DNA of 51,200 nt from Verrucomicrobiota bacterium (GTDB lineage: Bacteria > Verrucomicrobiota > Verrucomicrobiia > Verrucomicrobiales > Verrucomicrobiaceae), in NCBI GenBank assembly GCA_026397715.1, contig JAPLUN010000441.1, forward strand, positions 1-51,200. The letters are read 5' to 3'. Below are positions 7,908 to 17,366 of the stretch, piece after piece; the stretch's first letter is position 1; every line of letters starts with the position of its first letter. Position numbers and translations under genes: made by a program. The notes below the pieces were generated by a model that worked only from the letters and a program-made list of their open reading frames with translations, did no database searches and had not been told where the DNA came from.

Positions 7908-8888
7908 ATGAAAACATTCGCTCCCATTGCACTCCTGCTCGCAGTGAGTTCGCTCCACGCCGCCGACTCAGGCGGCTCTGCTCCCGCCGCCGTGACCAAA
8001 GAAGGTGACTTGGTCGTCATCACGCTCAAGCCCGAAGCCGAGCAGCGTCTGCGCTTGAAAGTGGTGCCAGTGGAAAAGCGCCGCGTCCCCGGCACCCGGC
8101 TGTTCTCAGGTGAAGTCGTTTATCCGCTGGGCGGAGAAGGCAGCGGTGTAGCACCCGTGCTCGGTGGCACGTTGGATGAGGTGCTTCGTCTCGCTGATTT
8201 GCAAGCCGCCGCAGATGGCCGCGTTCTTCAAGCCAAGGTGCAGATCGATGCCGCAAAGATCGCCGTCGAACGCGCGCAAAAAGTGCTCAATGCCGAAGCC
8301 GGCAGCGTGCGCTCCGTCGATGAAGCCAAGACCGCCCTTTCTCTCGCCGAAGGCGCGCTGGCCACCGCCAAAGCGCAGCGCGACATCCTCGGCGATCCCG
8401 TGGGCAAAACGAGCGGCGGCAAGCGCGCCTGGGTGCGTGTCGCCATCTACAGCGGCGAGATCAGCCTGCTCGACGCCAAAGCACCCGCAAGCATTCGCAC
8501 GCTCGGCTTTGATGCCAAAAGCCAAAGCGCAGCCCCCGTCGCCGGACCACCCACCGCCAATGCACTCACAAATACCGTGGACTGGTATTATCAACTGCCA
8601 ACGGACAACAAGTTGCGTGCAGGAGAACGCATCGCCGTTGAAATCCCCACGCCCGAAAGTCAGGAAGAACATCTCGTCATTCCATTCAATGCCGTGCTGC
8701 ATGACATCCACGGTGGCCAGTGGGTCTATGCCCAGACCGCTGAGCATGCCTACACCCGCAAGCGCATCCAGGTCTCCCGCCTCGCCGGTGCCGACGCTGT
8801 TCTGACCAGCGGTCCAGCCGCTGGCACCAAGATTGTGACCGACGGCTCCGCGGAGCTCTTCGGCACGGAATTCATGACCGGGAAATAA
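7908..8888 (+). CDS. Periplasmic adaptor (membrane fusion) protein of RND efflux
   Basis: 326 residues from ATG 7908. The signal peptide is [19 protein letters not shown]. Next come a beta-barrel/lipoyl-like part, a helical hairpin ([17 protein letters not shown], then [15 protein letters not shown]) and a C-terminal membrane-proximal domain ([20 protein letters not shown]). The last motif, a variant of the VP.sAv....G..vfv signature, is typical of HlyD/CzcB-type adaptors. It lacks an extended N-terminal metal-binding domain. Four nt separate it from the pump gene, indicating one transcript. Confidence 0.88.
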   Translation: MKTFAPIALLLAVSSLHAADSGGSAPAAVTKEGDLVVITLKPEAEQRLRLKVVPVEKRRVPGTRLFSGEVVYPLGGEGSGVAPVLGGTLDEVLRLADLQAAADGRVLQAKVQIDAAKIAVERAQKVLNAEAGSVRSVDEAKTALSLAEGALATAKAQRDILGDPVGKTSGGKRAWVRVAIYSGEISLLDAKAPASIRTLGFDAKSQSAAPVAGPPTANALTNTVDWYYQLPTDNKLRAGERIAVEIPTPESQEEHLVIPFNAVLHDIHGGQWVYAQTAEHAYTRKRIQVSRLAGADAVLTSGPAAGTKIVTDGSAELFGTEFMTGK

Positions 8889-8892
8889 CGCC

Positions 8893-11800
8893 ATGCTGAA
8901 TGCCATTGTCTCCTGGGCGCTGAACATGCGCGTGCTCGTTGTTGCTGGCGCACTGGCGCTGCTGCTCGTCGGCATCAATGCCACAAAGAATGCACCTCTG
9001 GATGTGTTTCCAGAATTCGCACCGCCCCTGGTCGAAGTTCAAACAGAAGCCCCGGGCCTCTCCACGGAGGAAGTCGATGCCCTCGTTACCGTCCCTCTGG
9101 AAAACTCGCTCAATGGCCTCCCGTTCCTCAAGACCCTGCGCTCAAAGTCAGTGCTCGGTTTGTCATCCGTCGTGATGATCTTCGACACCGGCACGGACAT
9201 CCTCAAAGCACGCCAGCTCGTGCAGGAACGCTTGAACCTCGCGCAGAATCGTCTGCCTGCCGTGGTCAAGCCACCGGTCCTCATGTCGCCGTATTCATCC
9301 TTGAGCCGGGTGTTAAAAGTGGGCCTCACGTCAAAGACATTGTCGCAGATGGAGCTCAGCGAATTGTCGCGCTGGACCATCCGCCCTCGCCTCATGTCCG
9401 TACGTGGCGTCGCCAATGTCGCCATCTGGGGTCAGCGCGACAAACAGTTCCAAGTCCTCGTCGATCCCCAGCGCCTCCGCGCCGCCGGTGTGACGCTGGA
9501 TGCCATTACCAAAGCCGCTGGCGATGCCGCAGTGATCAGCGCCGGCGGTTTCATCGACACACCCAATCAGCGCCTCAGCGTGGCCCAGCTTGCCTTGATC
9601 GTCACGCCGGAGGATCTCGCACGCACCGTGGTGGAGTTTCGCAACGGCGCACCCATCCGCCTTGGCGATGTCGCGGAGGTGAAGATCGGCAATCCCGCAC
9701 CCATTGGCGATGGCGTCATCAATGATGGTCCCGGCATCTTGCTCATCGTCGAAAAGCAGCCCTGGGGAAACACCCTTGATGTCACACATGGCGTCGAAAA
9801 AATGCTGGAAGAACTAAAGCCCGCTTTGCCCGGCGTGGACGTGGACAGCACCATCTTCCGCCCCGCCACCTTCATCCAGCTCTCCATGGATCACCTCACC
9901 GAGGCCCTCTGGCTCGGCTGCCTGCTCGTCGTCGTCGTGCTCGCGTTGTTCCTTGGCGACTGGCGCACCACCGTCATCAGCCTCACGGCCATCCCGCTCT
10001 CGCTCGCCATTGCCTTGCTCTTCCTCGCCTGGCGTGGTGAAACGATCAACACCATGATCCTCGCAGGTCTCATCATCGCCCTCGGAGAAGTCGTGGATGA
10101 TGCCATCATCGATGTGGAAAACATCCTCCGCCGTCTGCGGCAAAACGCCACCCTCGCCACACCCAAACCAAAACTGCGCGTCGTGCTCGATGCCTCGCTG
10201 GAGGTCCGCAGCGCGGTCGTCTATGCCAGCGTCATCATCGTGCTCGTGTTCATCCCGGTGTTCTTCCTGCCAGGTCTCGCAGGCACCTTTTTCCGGCCTC
10301 TCGCCCTCTCCTACATACTCGCCATCAGCGCCTCCCTCGTCGTGGCGCTCACGGTCACACCTGCACTGAGTTTGATGCTGCTGAATGTCAAAACAGGACA
10401 GCATCGGGATGCCTTCGTCGCACGCGCGCTCAAGGCCGCCTACCGCGCTATCTTGCCAATGTTTGCACGCAGCCCCTGGCTCGCGCTGCTCATTCTCGCC
10501 GGCGCCTTTGCCTTCACCGGCTTCATCTGGCACACACAGCTTAAAGAAGAGTTTCTGCCCAACTTCAAAGAGCGCGACTTCCTCATGCACTGGCTGGAAA
10601 AACCGAACACCTCAGTCGAGGCGAGCACCCGCATCACCATCGCCGCCAGCAAAGATCTCCGCGCCATTCCAGGCGTGCGGAATCTCGGCGCACACATCGG
10701 TCGTGCCGAAGTCGCCGATGAAGTCGTCGGCCCCGACTTCACCGAACTCTGGATCAGCCTCGACCCCAACGTCGATTACGACAAAACAATTCACAAAGCC
10801 CAGTCCGTTGTCGATGGCTATCCCGGCCTCACCCGCGACCTCCTCACCTTCTTGCGCGAACGCGTGAAGGAAGTCCTCACCGGTGCCAGCGCCAGCATCG
10901 TCGTGCGCATCTTCGGCTCCGATCTCGATGTCCTGCGTGATCGCGCTGCAGCCGTCGGTGCCACCTTGAAAGATGTTCCCGGCGTGAGCGCCCTGAAGGT
11001 CGAATCCCTCACCCTCGTGCCCCAGATCACCGTCAAGCTGCGCCCCGAATCCGCCGCCCTGCACGGCCTCACCGCGGGCAAAGTACGCCAGGCCGTCACC
11101 ACCCTCATCAGCGGCCGGAAAGTCGGCGAAGTGTACCAAGATCAGCGCGTGCATGACGTCACCGTCTGGAGCCTGCCTGCCGTGCGTGCCGACTACACCA
11201 CGCTGCGCGAACTCCTCATCGAAACACCCGCCGGCGGCCATGTACGCCTCGCCGATGTCGCCGACCTCGCCATCGTCCCCACCCCAAACGCCATCAAACG
11301 CGAAGGCGCTTCACGCCGCATCGACGTCACCTGCAACGTCACCGGCCGCGCTCTGGGAGAAGTCGCAAAGGAGATCGAAGAGCGCGTGAATAAAGTCCAG
11401 TTCCCCGCAGGCTATCATCCTGAAATCCTCGGTGAATGGGCAGAGCGCCAGTCCGCGCAAAGCCGCCTCGGCTGGCTCGCCCTCGCATCCTTCGCAGGCA
11501 TCCTCGCCCTTCTCCTCGCCGATTTCCAATCACCCCGTCTGGTCCTGCTCATCGCACTCACCCTGCCCTTCGCCCTCATTGGCGGCGTCATGGCCGCATG
11601 GCTCGGCGGCGGCGTGCTGTCACTCGGTTCACTCGTCGGCTTCGTCACAGTCCTCGGCATCGCTGCGCGCAATGGCATCCTGCTCGTCAGCCACTACCGC
11701 CATTTGCAGACCGATGAAGCCCGCCCCTTCGGCCTCGATCTCGTACTCGAAGGCAGCGCCGAGCGCCTCATCCCCATCCTCATGACCGCCTCCACCGCCG

Positions 11801-11970
11801 CCCTCGCCCTCCTCCCCCTCGTTCTCAAAGGCAACGTCCCCGGCAATGAAATCGAACGCCCCATGGCCCTCGTCATCCTCGGCGGCCTCGTCACCAGCAC
11901 CCTCCTCAATCTCTTTCTCCTCCCAGCCTTGTATGCCCGGTTCGGCAGAGTCATCCCCAAGGGAATCTGA
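8893..11970 (+). CDS. Heavy-metal efflux RND pump (CzcA/CusA family)
   Basis: 1025 residues, normal for the family. TM1 is at about residues 11-29, then the first porter half ([22 protein letters not shown], typical of HME-RND pumps), TM2-6 at about 340-500, TM7, a second porter half (about 550-850) and TM8-12. The TM4 signature is [15 protein letters not shown] with Asp402 and Glu409, matching the CusA-style proton relay; the extra Asp of CzcA is not there, but Glu399 sits one turn earlier. It exports metal cations with the preceding adaptor and TolC-type partner. Metal specificity cannot be read from the sequence; Cus-like (Cu/Ag) or Czc-like (Zn/Co/Cd) are both possible. Confidence 0.92.
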   Translation: MLNAIVSWALNMRVLVVAGALALLLVGINATKNAPLDVFPEFAPPLVEVQTEAPGLSTEEVDALVTVPLENSLNGLPFLKTLRSKSVLGLSSVVMIFDTGTDILKARQLVQERLNLAQNRLPAVVKPPVLMSPYSSLSRVLKVGLTSKTLSQMELSELSRWTIRPRLMSVRGVANVAIWGQRDKQFQVLVDPQRLRAAGVTLDAITKAAGDAAVISAGGFIDTPNQRLSVAQLALIVTPEDLARTVVEFRNGAPIRLGDVAEVKIGNPAPIGDGVINDGPGILLIVEKQPWGNTLDVTHGVEKMLEELKPALPGVDVDSTIFRPATFIQLSMDHLTEALWLGCLLVVVVLALFLGDWRTTVISLTAIPLSLAIALLFLAWRGETINTMILAGLIIALGEVVDDAIIDVENILRRLRQNATLATPKPKLRVVLDASLEVRSAVVYASVIIVLVFIPVFFLPGLAGTFFRPLALSYILAISASLVVALTVTPALSLMLLNVKTGQHRDAFVARALKAAYRAILPMFARSPWLALLILAGAFAFTGFIWHTQLKEEFLPNFKERDFLMHWLEKPNTSVEASTRITIAASKDLRAIPGVRNLGAHIGRAEVADEVVGPDFTELWISLDPNVDYDKTIHKAQSVVDGYPGLTRDLLTFLRERVKEVLTGASASIVVRIFGSDLDVLRDRAAAVGATLKDVPGVSALKVESLTLVPQITVKLRPESAALHGLTAGKVRQAVTTLISGRKVGEVYQDQRVHDVTVWSLPAVRADYTTLRELLIETPAGGHVRLADVADLAIVPTPNAIKREGASRRIDVTCNVTGRALGEVAKEIEERVNKVQFPAGYHPEILGEWAERQSAQSRLGWLALASFAGILALLLADFQSPRLVLLIALTLPFALIGGVMAAWLGGGVLSLGSLVGFVTVLGIAARNGILLVSHYRHLQTDEARPFGLDLVLEGSAERLIPILMTASTAALALLPLVLKGNVPGNEIERPMALVILGGLVTSTLLNLFLLPALYARFGRVIPKGI

Positions 11971-12013
11971 CATGGCTTGAATCATGCCTGAAGAACTGGC
12001 ACTCAAAAATTCT

Positions 12014-12046
12014 GCGTGGATAGCTCAGTGGTAGAGCGGCTCGTTT
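12014..12046 (+). pseudogene. 5' fragment of tRNA-Val
   Basis: The 33 nt from gcgtggatagctcag to ctcgttt are identical to the first 33 nt of the intact tRNA-Val at 19521 (acceptor 5' strand, D-arm, anticodon stem 5' strand and start of the loop). After that similarity fades (tttccacgga against tttacaccga) and the T-arm is absent. It is the left boundary of the lower-GC operon region, with the intact tRNA at the right, which suggests site-specific insertion or duplication at this tRNA. Confidence 0.8.
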
Positions 12047-12158
12047 CCACGGAAAGACCGAATTGCAGACATGAATTTCGATCTCGTTTTCTCACTTGCC
12101 CAAAGTGCGTTTACAGCGACTCACAATGATCTAAACAGCCCTCAACGTCACAAATTGT

Positions 12159-15100
12159 TTAGTGATCTGTTTTCGCAGCAAGCAATGCCGACAAGCGATT
12201 AATAAACTTCTCGTCCGGAATCCCGCCAGGAGCTGAGGATGCGTTGAGCAAAAGAAAACTCTCAGGCGGGGATGACTCATCAACGTTCGTTGCATCGATG
12301 AGAATAGGCATGACAAAAGGCTCACCTGAATTCGACAATTTCTCCGCTCGTTCGGCAGCCCATCTCCACTCACGACGATAGAATCCTTCTCTTTGCCGTG
12401 CTGTATTTTCCGAAAATACGGCTAGAAAATATGAACAGGCCATAATGTTTTTCCGGGCAGTTTGTTCAAAATCATCGCCAGGCACCAGATGTCGGTCAAT
12501 ATCCCTCCATATGGTGATGTTTGCCGCCTTGAGCGCGGCGCTCAAGGCGGTAACCGCTTGGAGATCCCCTCCCGAGTAACTGACGTAAACAGCACCTTCA
12601 GGCATGACGTCAACAGCCTCACTTCGGAAAGATTCAGGTTGCGGAAATGCATCTTCAGACGGCCGCCTATTCCACCTTACAGCTGGAAAACGTAAAACAT
12701 GCCTTAGGGAGATGTTGACACCTTCCAGCTGGAAATGTGGCCGAAGGAATAAATTCGCATAGATATACCCTGCATTTTCAGAAGCTTCTTTCAATTCGAT
12801 CCATGCGGCTGCCAGCGGCTTCTCCGCCTTGAAGGAGTAACTGGCATCTGAATCCGTGACAATATATTGCTGAATCCAGTTATTAAGCCAGAGTTCCATT
12901 TGGTCGTGCTCCCTAAAGGAACCGATCTTATCACGGACAATACATTTGAGAAAGTGAGCGAATCGGCAGCAGGCAAAGAGGTAGGGCAGGCGTGCCGCTA
13001 AATTGGCGTTGGCGGTGGCATCCTTGTCATCAAACCTGGCAGGCTTATTCAGTGACTGCGCCCCGATGAAGGCTGCATAATCGGTATTCTTCCAGTGAGA
13101 CAAAGGCATGAATCCCAAGCGAGACAGTTCAAGTTCACGTCTGTCGGTGATGCCAATTTCTGTGGGGCACTTCATGTCGATGCCACCATCGTCAGTCGGA
13201 AAAACATGCACCGGTAGGTTTTCGACCAAGCCACCACTTTCCACCCCTCGGATCTGGGCGCACCAGCCGCTCTGTTTGAAGGCACGGGTGATGTTTGTTG
13301 CCATGGCATAAGCGGAGTTCACCCACACATAGTTGGTGTGAGTTGCATCATCCGCCTCTTCCTCAAAGGCAAAAGCAGCCACCGGATTGTTTCGGGTATT
13401 ATAGGGAAGGCGGGCAAGGAAGCGTGGCATGGCAAGACCAACAAATCGGGAGTCTTCGATCTCTCGCAGACTGCGCCATGCGGCGTATTCGGCAGCGTCA
13501 AAAATTTTGGCAAGATCCCGTTTATCTCCTAGCTGCTGCCAGCTTTCCATTTGGAGCAGACTAGGGCCGGCTGCCGAAATGAACGGGCAGTGAGCCGTGG
13601 CGGCAATTCTGGCGATGTCGCGCAGGCACTCGACATCAGGAGCACTATGATCAAATTCATAGTCGCCCACCAGACATCCATAAGGCTCGCCACCTGGAGT
13701 GCCGAACTCATACTCATAGATCTTGTTGAAGAACGGGCTCTGGTCCCAGCGCTCCCCCGGGTAGCTTCTTAATGTGCGATGAACTTCCCTCTTGGAAATG
13801 TTCATTACTTTGATTTTTAGCTGGGTGCTGGTCTCTGTATTGAAGACCAGATAATGAAGTCCACGCCACGCCCCTTCCAGCTTCGTGAACTCGGCATGAT
13901 GCATGATCTTGTTCAACTGTAAGGATAGTTTATGATCAATCTGGGCGATAATGTCCTGAATGTATTGGAAAGCAGTCAGCATCACAGTCGGACTTTCGAG
14001 CACGTTTGCTGCGAGAGCTTGGAGGGCGGACTTCACTGCCTCAAAGCGTGCGTCATTCTTGGCGTCAAAACAGCTTTGTATAAGCCTGTCGAACTCGTCG
14101 ATTTCGACGGCTGATCTGTGCGGCGAGGCTAGAGTGTCTGTTGCGGGGACATTTAGGTCTCGAATAGGTTCACCTGAATCGGATAAAGATTTGACCGAGG
14201 GAAAAGGATCGGGCTCCTTTTTTAAAAGCACACTCTTCATGAGCTCCTCGTCATGGAGGAATTTTTCGACCAAAACCTCCGCCTGGGGCCGACCATCCAT
14301 ATAACTCAAGAGGTTAGACAGCTCAGTGCGGTAATTGAGCGGGCCACTGAGGGATGCTACTCTCTTCGCAATAGCATCAGGAGAAAAGTCGTTCATGCTT
14401 TCGAAGGATATATCCACCGAAAGAGGGCCTCCTTCTTCCGTGAGCACATTCGGAACACTGAATGCGGCACGGGGTTTGATGGCCTTCATTCGATCTTCGA
14501 AGATGTCCATGTCAAATTCTATGAATTTGCGATCATTCACTATTGGCAGAGGCCTTTCAGGATCTTGCCTGCCCGAAAGATCAGTCAAGACAGCCACAAC
14601 AAAAGGCAGCTCGACCTTCTTTTGGGCACCATTCACATCCAGTTCGTATTCGATGTGGACGCGTGGAGGACGATTGCGGTCTATAAAGCGGGCGCCTCCC
14701 TGAACGCTGTTTTTGTGGGCCACTGGCAGTTGAGTTGGGTTTTCCACCGTTGGCGAAACCGCTGTCAGTCCCATTCGATCTAGCAGAGCCTTGGCTAGCT
14801 TGGCAAAAGGCAGGTCATGCCCGCCTTTGGTATTAACATTCCATTCTCTTTCCGCAGCACGTGGATCGTTCAAGAGCGCCGTAAAAAATCCGCCTTGTCC
14901 GGAACGCTTTTCAAAATACTGACTGAGCAGTCGGAGTGTCTGTTCGGAACAATCAAGTCCTCCCAGATCCAGCAGCCGCTCACGAATCCCTGGTAGGAAT
15001 TCATATTCGCTCTGGCTTGCGAAGGGCTGCATCCCCCTTCGGCCGGGAAGACGATAAAAGAGGCCGCTGAGAAAAAGCTCGGCAAGCTGGGCCGGTGCGG

Positions 15101-16259
15101 CATCCGGCACAAGAACGCGCTGAATCACCCTCATCACCGGCAGGTGCAGGGGTGCCGAGGCAAGATGGCGTGCCAGCTTGCGCGCTCCGTCCGAGGAAAA
15201 ACGCTCAAAGCGCTCGAATATCTTGTCCACTTCGTCTGCAGGCAGCGCCATGGGATCAAACGTCGTTTGCCCTGCTGCCAGCTTCGGAGTGGCCACAGCA
15301 AATTGTGACCGTGAGCCCTGGTAGCAAACGACACCTTCCGCCCCCATTCCCGCAAGAAAACGGGAGTAACTTCGCAGGCTTGCTGGGTCCAATGTCACGA
15401 CGGTTACTGGAGACCACGCGTGCCCCTTCGAGACCCCACCAGCGGCCTGAAAGTTTGTGAGTGACACGTTCCTGAGCGCCGAGCGTTTCCACATCGCCAC
15501 GGGCAGCATTTGCAGAAGGGTGGTGGGATGCTTGGCAGCCCACTGCGCAATGAGGTCTGGTATATCTGCTGAAAGCCAGCCAAAACTCATGGCATCCGAG
15601 ATCACAAGGACGAGCCTGCCGGCATTGCCCTGAACGGGCCGGTCAAGTGAAACGGGCCGACCTCCAGACGTTTGCATCTGCATTTTGCCTTCCACCCAGC
15701 TCAAATGATACGTACGAATGTTGCGTGGAGAGCAGGCCCTGATCAGCAGTTGGCGAAACTCCCACCGCCCCATGGCCGGACGCTTGATGATCTGCCAAAG
15801 GCCAGTCTCTGCGATGGCCGAAATGGTGGCTTCTTCGTCGAATTCCATCGCTTGCTGAGCATGAGCGCGGCGCTGCCTGAGTGGCTTCAAAGCGCGGTCC
15901 ATTTGCACGCCACAGCTGATGGGTGCTGCAGTCGGCAATGACACAAGCCTGCCACGCAGCTTTGGCCCATCCGCACCGCCTAGGGCATGCACCGGTGTTT
16001 CAGGTTCTTTTTGTTTTAGGGGTTCGGGCGCGGATTTGACCGGTGCAGGAGAAGAGGGGGAAGGACTTTCCAACGGCGGGGTTTTCGGTTCGGTGGGAGC
16101 GGCCGGGCGCATTGGCTTCTCAGGTTCCTGCAGCACCCTCGCCTCCCCAGCCACAAAGCCATGCGCTGCGAGCCATGCCGCATCGCAGAAGTCCTCGGCG
16201 CTGAACTCTACATTATGGAGTTTCAGTTCACCAAGGGCCTGATTGAGCGTGAACCTCAT
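12159..16259 (-). CDS. vWA/SAV_2336-like - TssB - TssC - TIR fusion protein
   Basis: 1366 residues from ATG 16259 (a TTG one codon earlier is less likely). An N-terminal helical segment (1-35) and Pro-rich linker (44-90) lead into a SAV_2336/vWA-like region to about 480 (RRRAHAQQAMEFDEEAT, GRLVLVISDA). Residues 516-680 are a complete TssB sheath protein (RNRPPRVHIEYELD, KKVELPFVVAVLTDLSG, FESMNDFSPDAIA). Residues 715-1195 are a complete TssC (EGAWRGLHYLVFNTET, GDYEFDH, RGVESGGLVENLP, CPTEIGITDRRE, RPHFQLEGVNISLR). Residues 1221-1360 are a TIR domain (GAVYVSYSGGDLQA, conserved Glu1297 in YRREW). Its start overlaps the ATPase stop (TGATG). TssB and TssC normally form the T6SS contractile sheath as separate proteins; here both are fused to a likely NAD-cleaving or signalling domain. 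Role in conflict is inferred. Confidence 0.9.
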   Translation of the reverse strand: MRFTLNQALGELKLHNVEFSAEDFCDAAWLAAHGFVAGEARVLQEPEKPMRPAAPTEPKTPPLESPSPSSPAPVKSAPEPLKQKEPETPVHALGGADGPKLRGRLVSLPTAAPISCGVQMDRALKPLRQRRAHAQQAMEFDEEATISAIAETGLWQIIKRPAMGRWEFRQLLIRACSPRNIRTYHLSWVEGKMQMQTSGGRPVSLDRPVQGNAGRLVLVISDAMSFGWLSADIPDLIAQWAAKHPTTLLQMLPVAMWKRSALRNVSLTNFQAAGGVSKGHAWSPVTVVTLDPASLRSYSRFLAGMGAEGVVCYQGSRSQFAVATPKLAAGQTTFDPMALPADEVDKIFERFERFSSDGARKLARHLASAPLHLPVMRVIQRVLVPDAAPAQLAELFLSGLFYRLPGRRGMQPFASQSEYEFLPGIRERLLDLGGLDCSEQTLRLLSQYFEKRSGQGGFFTALLNDPRAAEREWNVNTKGGHDLPFAKLAKALLDRMGLTAVSPTVENPTQLPVAHKNSVQGGARFIDRNRPPRVHIEYELDVNGAQKKVELPFVVAVLTDLSGRQDPERPLPIVNDRKFIEFDMDIFEDRMKAIKPRAAFSVPNVLTEEGGPLSVDISFESMNDFSPDAIAKRVASLSGPLNYRTELSNLLSYMDGRPQAEVLVEKFLHDEELMKSVLLKKEPDPFPSVKSLSDSGEPIRDLNVPATDTLASPHRSAVEIDEFDRLIQSCFDAKNDARFEAVKSALQALAANVLESPTVMLTAFQYIQDIIAQIDHKLSLQLNKIMHHAEFTKLEGAWRGLHYLVFNTETSTQLKIKVMNISKREVHRTLRSYPGERWDQSPFFNKIYEYEFGTPGGEPYGCLVGDYEFDHSAPDVECLRDIARIAATAHCPFISAAGPSLLQMESWQQLGDKRDLAKIFDAAEYAAWRSLREIEDSRFVGLAMPRFLARLPYNTRNNPVAAFAFEEEADDATHTNYVWVNSAYAMATNITRAFKQSGWCAQIRGVESGGLVENLPVHVFPTDDGGIDMKCPTEIGITDRRELELSRLGFMPLSHWKNTDYAAFIGAQSLNKPARFDDKDATANANLAARLPYLFACCRFAHFLKCIVRDKIGSFREHDQMELWLNNWIQQYIVTDSDASYSFKAEKPLAAAWIELKEASENAGYIYANLFLRPHFQLEGVNISLRHVLRFPAVRWNRRPSEDAFPQPESFRSEAVDVMPEGAVYVSYSGGDLQAVTALSAALKAANITIWRDIDRHLVPGDDFEQTARKNIMACSYFLAVFSENTARQREGFYRREWRWAAERAEKLSNSGEPFVMPILIDATNVDESSPPESFLLLNASSAPGGIPDEKFINRLSALLAAKTDH

Positions 16260-17335
16260 CAAAGGACAGGGGCTTGTGGCGTCTCGCTCAGTGAACGGAA
16301 GATGGCATCCTTGATGCCCAGATGATCCAGTGGACTGACTCCGGCCCCAGAACGCGCGAGGAAGATGGCGTTAAGCAGTTGATCAATCGCCAAAGTGGCA
16401 TCGGACTGCGCCCGCTTTTCATTAAACATTCGCAGAAGTTCCAGCACAGTCGGATCATCGCCAGCAGCAATGCCGAGGTGTTGCCTGATAATCGACTGCA
16501 ACTGCCCCGCACGCCTTTCCCAAGGAATTGACAATTGCAGGCAACGCCGCAAAAAGGCCGGTGGAAAGTCGCGATCACCGTTGCTCGTCATGATAATAAG
16601 CGGAAAGTCGTCGCAACGAATGCGGCCATCCGATGGCACAGCGACTTTTGATAGAGCGGGATCAGCAGTGTTCACCATGATCTGGTCTGACTTCTGAGCA
16701 GCGGGTAAACGCGTCATTTCAGGAATGGCAAAACTTCCCTCCTCGAGGACGTGCAAAAGATCGCTGGGCAAATCGGCGTCACTTTTGTCGATTTCATCAA
16801 TCAACAATACTCGGGGATGGTATCCTGCCGTGCCTGTAGGAAGGAGAGCCGTGCCCAGCGGCCCCAGCGTGAAGTAGTCGCCAAAATCGAGACTGCTATT
16901 ACCCATGCCTTCCTTGGCCAAGGAAGCATCCTGAAGGCGGGCAAGCGCATCATAGTGGTAGAGGGCATCTTTCAAGGTCGAGCGGGAAGTGACACCCCAG
17001 CGCAAGACATTGCCCAGCCCAAGTTGCCAGGCCACGGAGTAGGCAATAGTGGTTTTGCCGACTCCTGCCTGACCCGTGATCAGCAGAGGCCGGCGGAGCA
17101 CCAACGCAGCATTTATCAGCAGCGCCTCCTGGGGATCCGCAAGATAGGTTCGTCCTTTCGTTGCCTGATCAGGTTGCATGGGTCTTGCCGTGGTAATATT
17201 AAATGCACCGCCCGACGGTTTGGGCGCAAACCGTCGCCAAGGAGGGGATTCATGGGCTAGTTGCAACGGCGACGGATCGGGATGATCACCTTTGAACTCA
17301 TCTCGGTAAATTTGAATGGGAGCGGAAGTGGTCAT
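16259..17335 (-). CDS. MoxR-type AAA+ ATPase
   Basis: 358 residues. Walker A is GQAGVGKT (88-95), Walker B VLLIDE (176-181), sensor 1 Asn252 in IIMTSNGDRDFP, and a candidate arginine finger is at 263-264 (FLRRC). A Pro-rich N-terminus precedes the core. MoxR ATPases typically work with vWA-domain partners to remodel complexes. Here the partner is the next gene, started by a TGATG overlap, and the upstream partner is a DUF4062/VMAP-C-like protein. It could take the place of ClpV for the fused sheath, although it is not a ClpV homologue. Base composition is lower in GC than the flanking genes. Confidence 0.92.
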   Translation of the reverse strand: MTTSAPIQIYRDEFKGDHPDPSPLQLAHESPPWRRFAPKPSGGAFNITTARPMQPDQATKGRTYLADPQEALLINAALVLRRPLLITGQAGVGKTTIAYSVAWQLGLGNVLRWGVTSRSTLKDALYHYDALARLQDASLAKEGMGNSSLDFGDYFTLGPLGTALLPTGTAGYHPRVLLIDEIDKSDADLPSDLLHVLEEGSFAIPEMTRLPAAQKSDQIMVNTADPALSKVAVPSDGRIRCDDFPLIIMTSNGDRDFPPAFLRRCLQLSIPWERRAGQLQSIIRQHLGIAAGDDPTVLELLRMFNEKRAQSDATLAIDQLLNAIFLARSGAGVSPLDHLGIKDAIFRSLSETPQAPVL

Positions 17336-17366
17336 GGGAAAGTGACAAGGGTTTGACGATCGCGAG

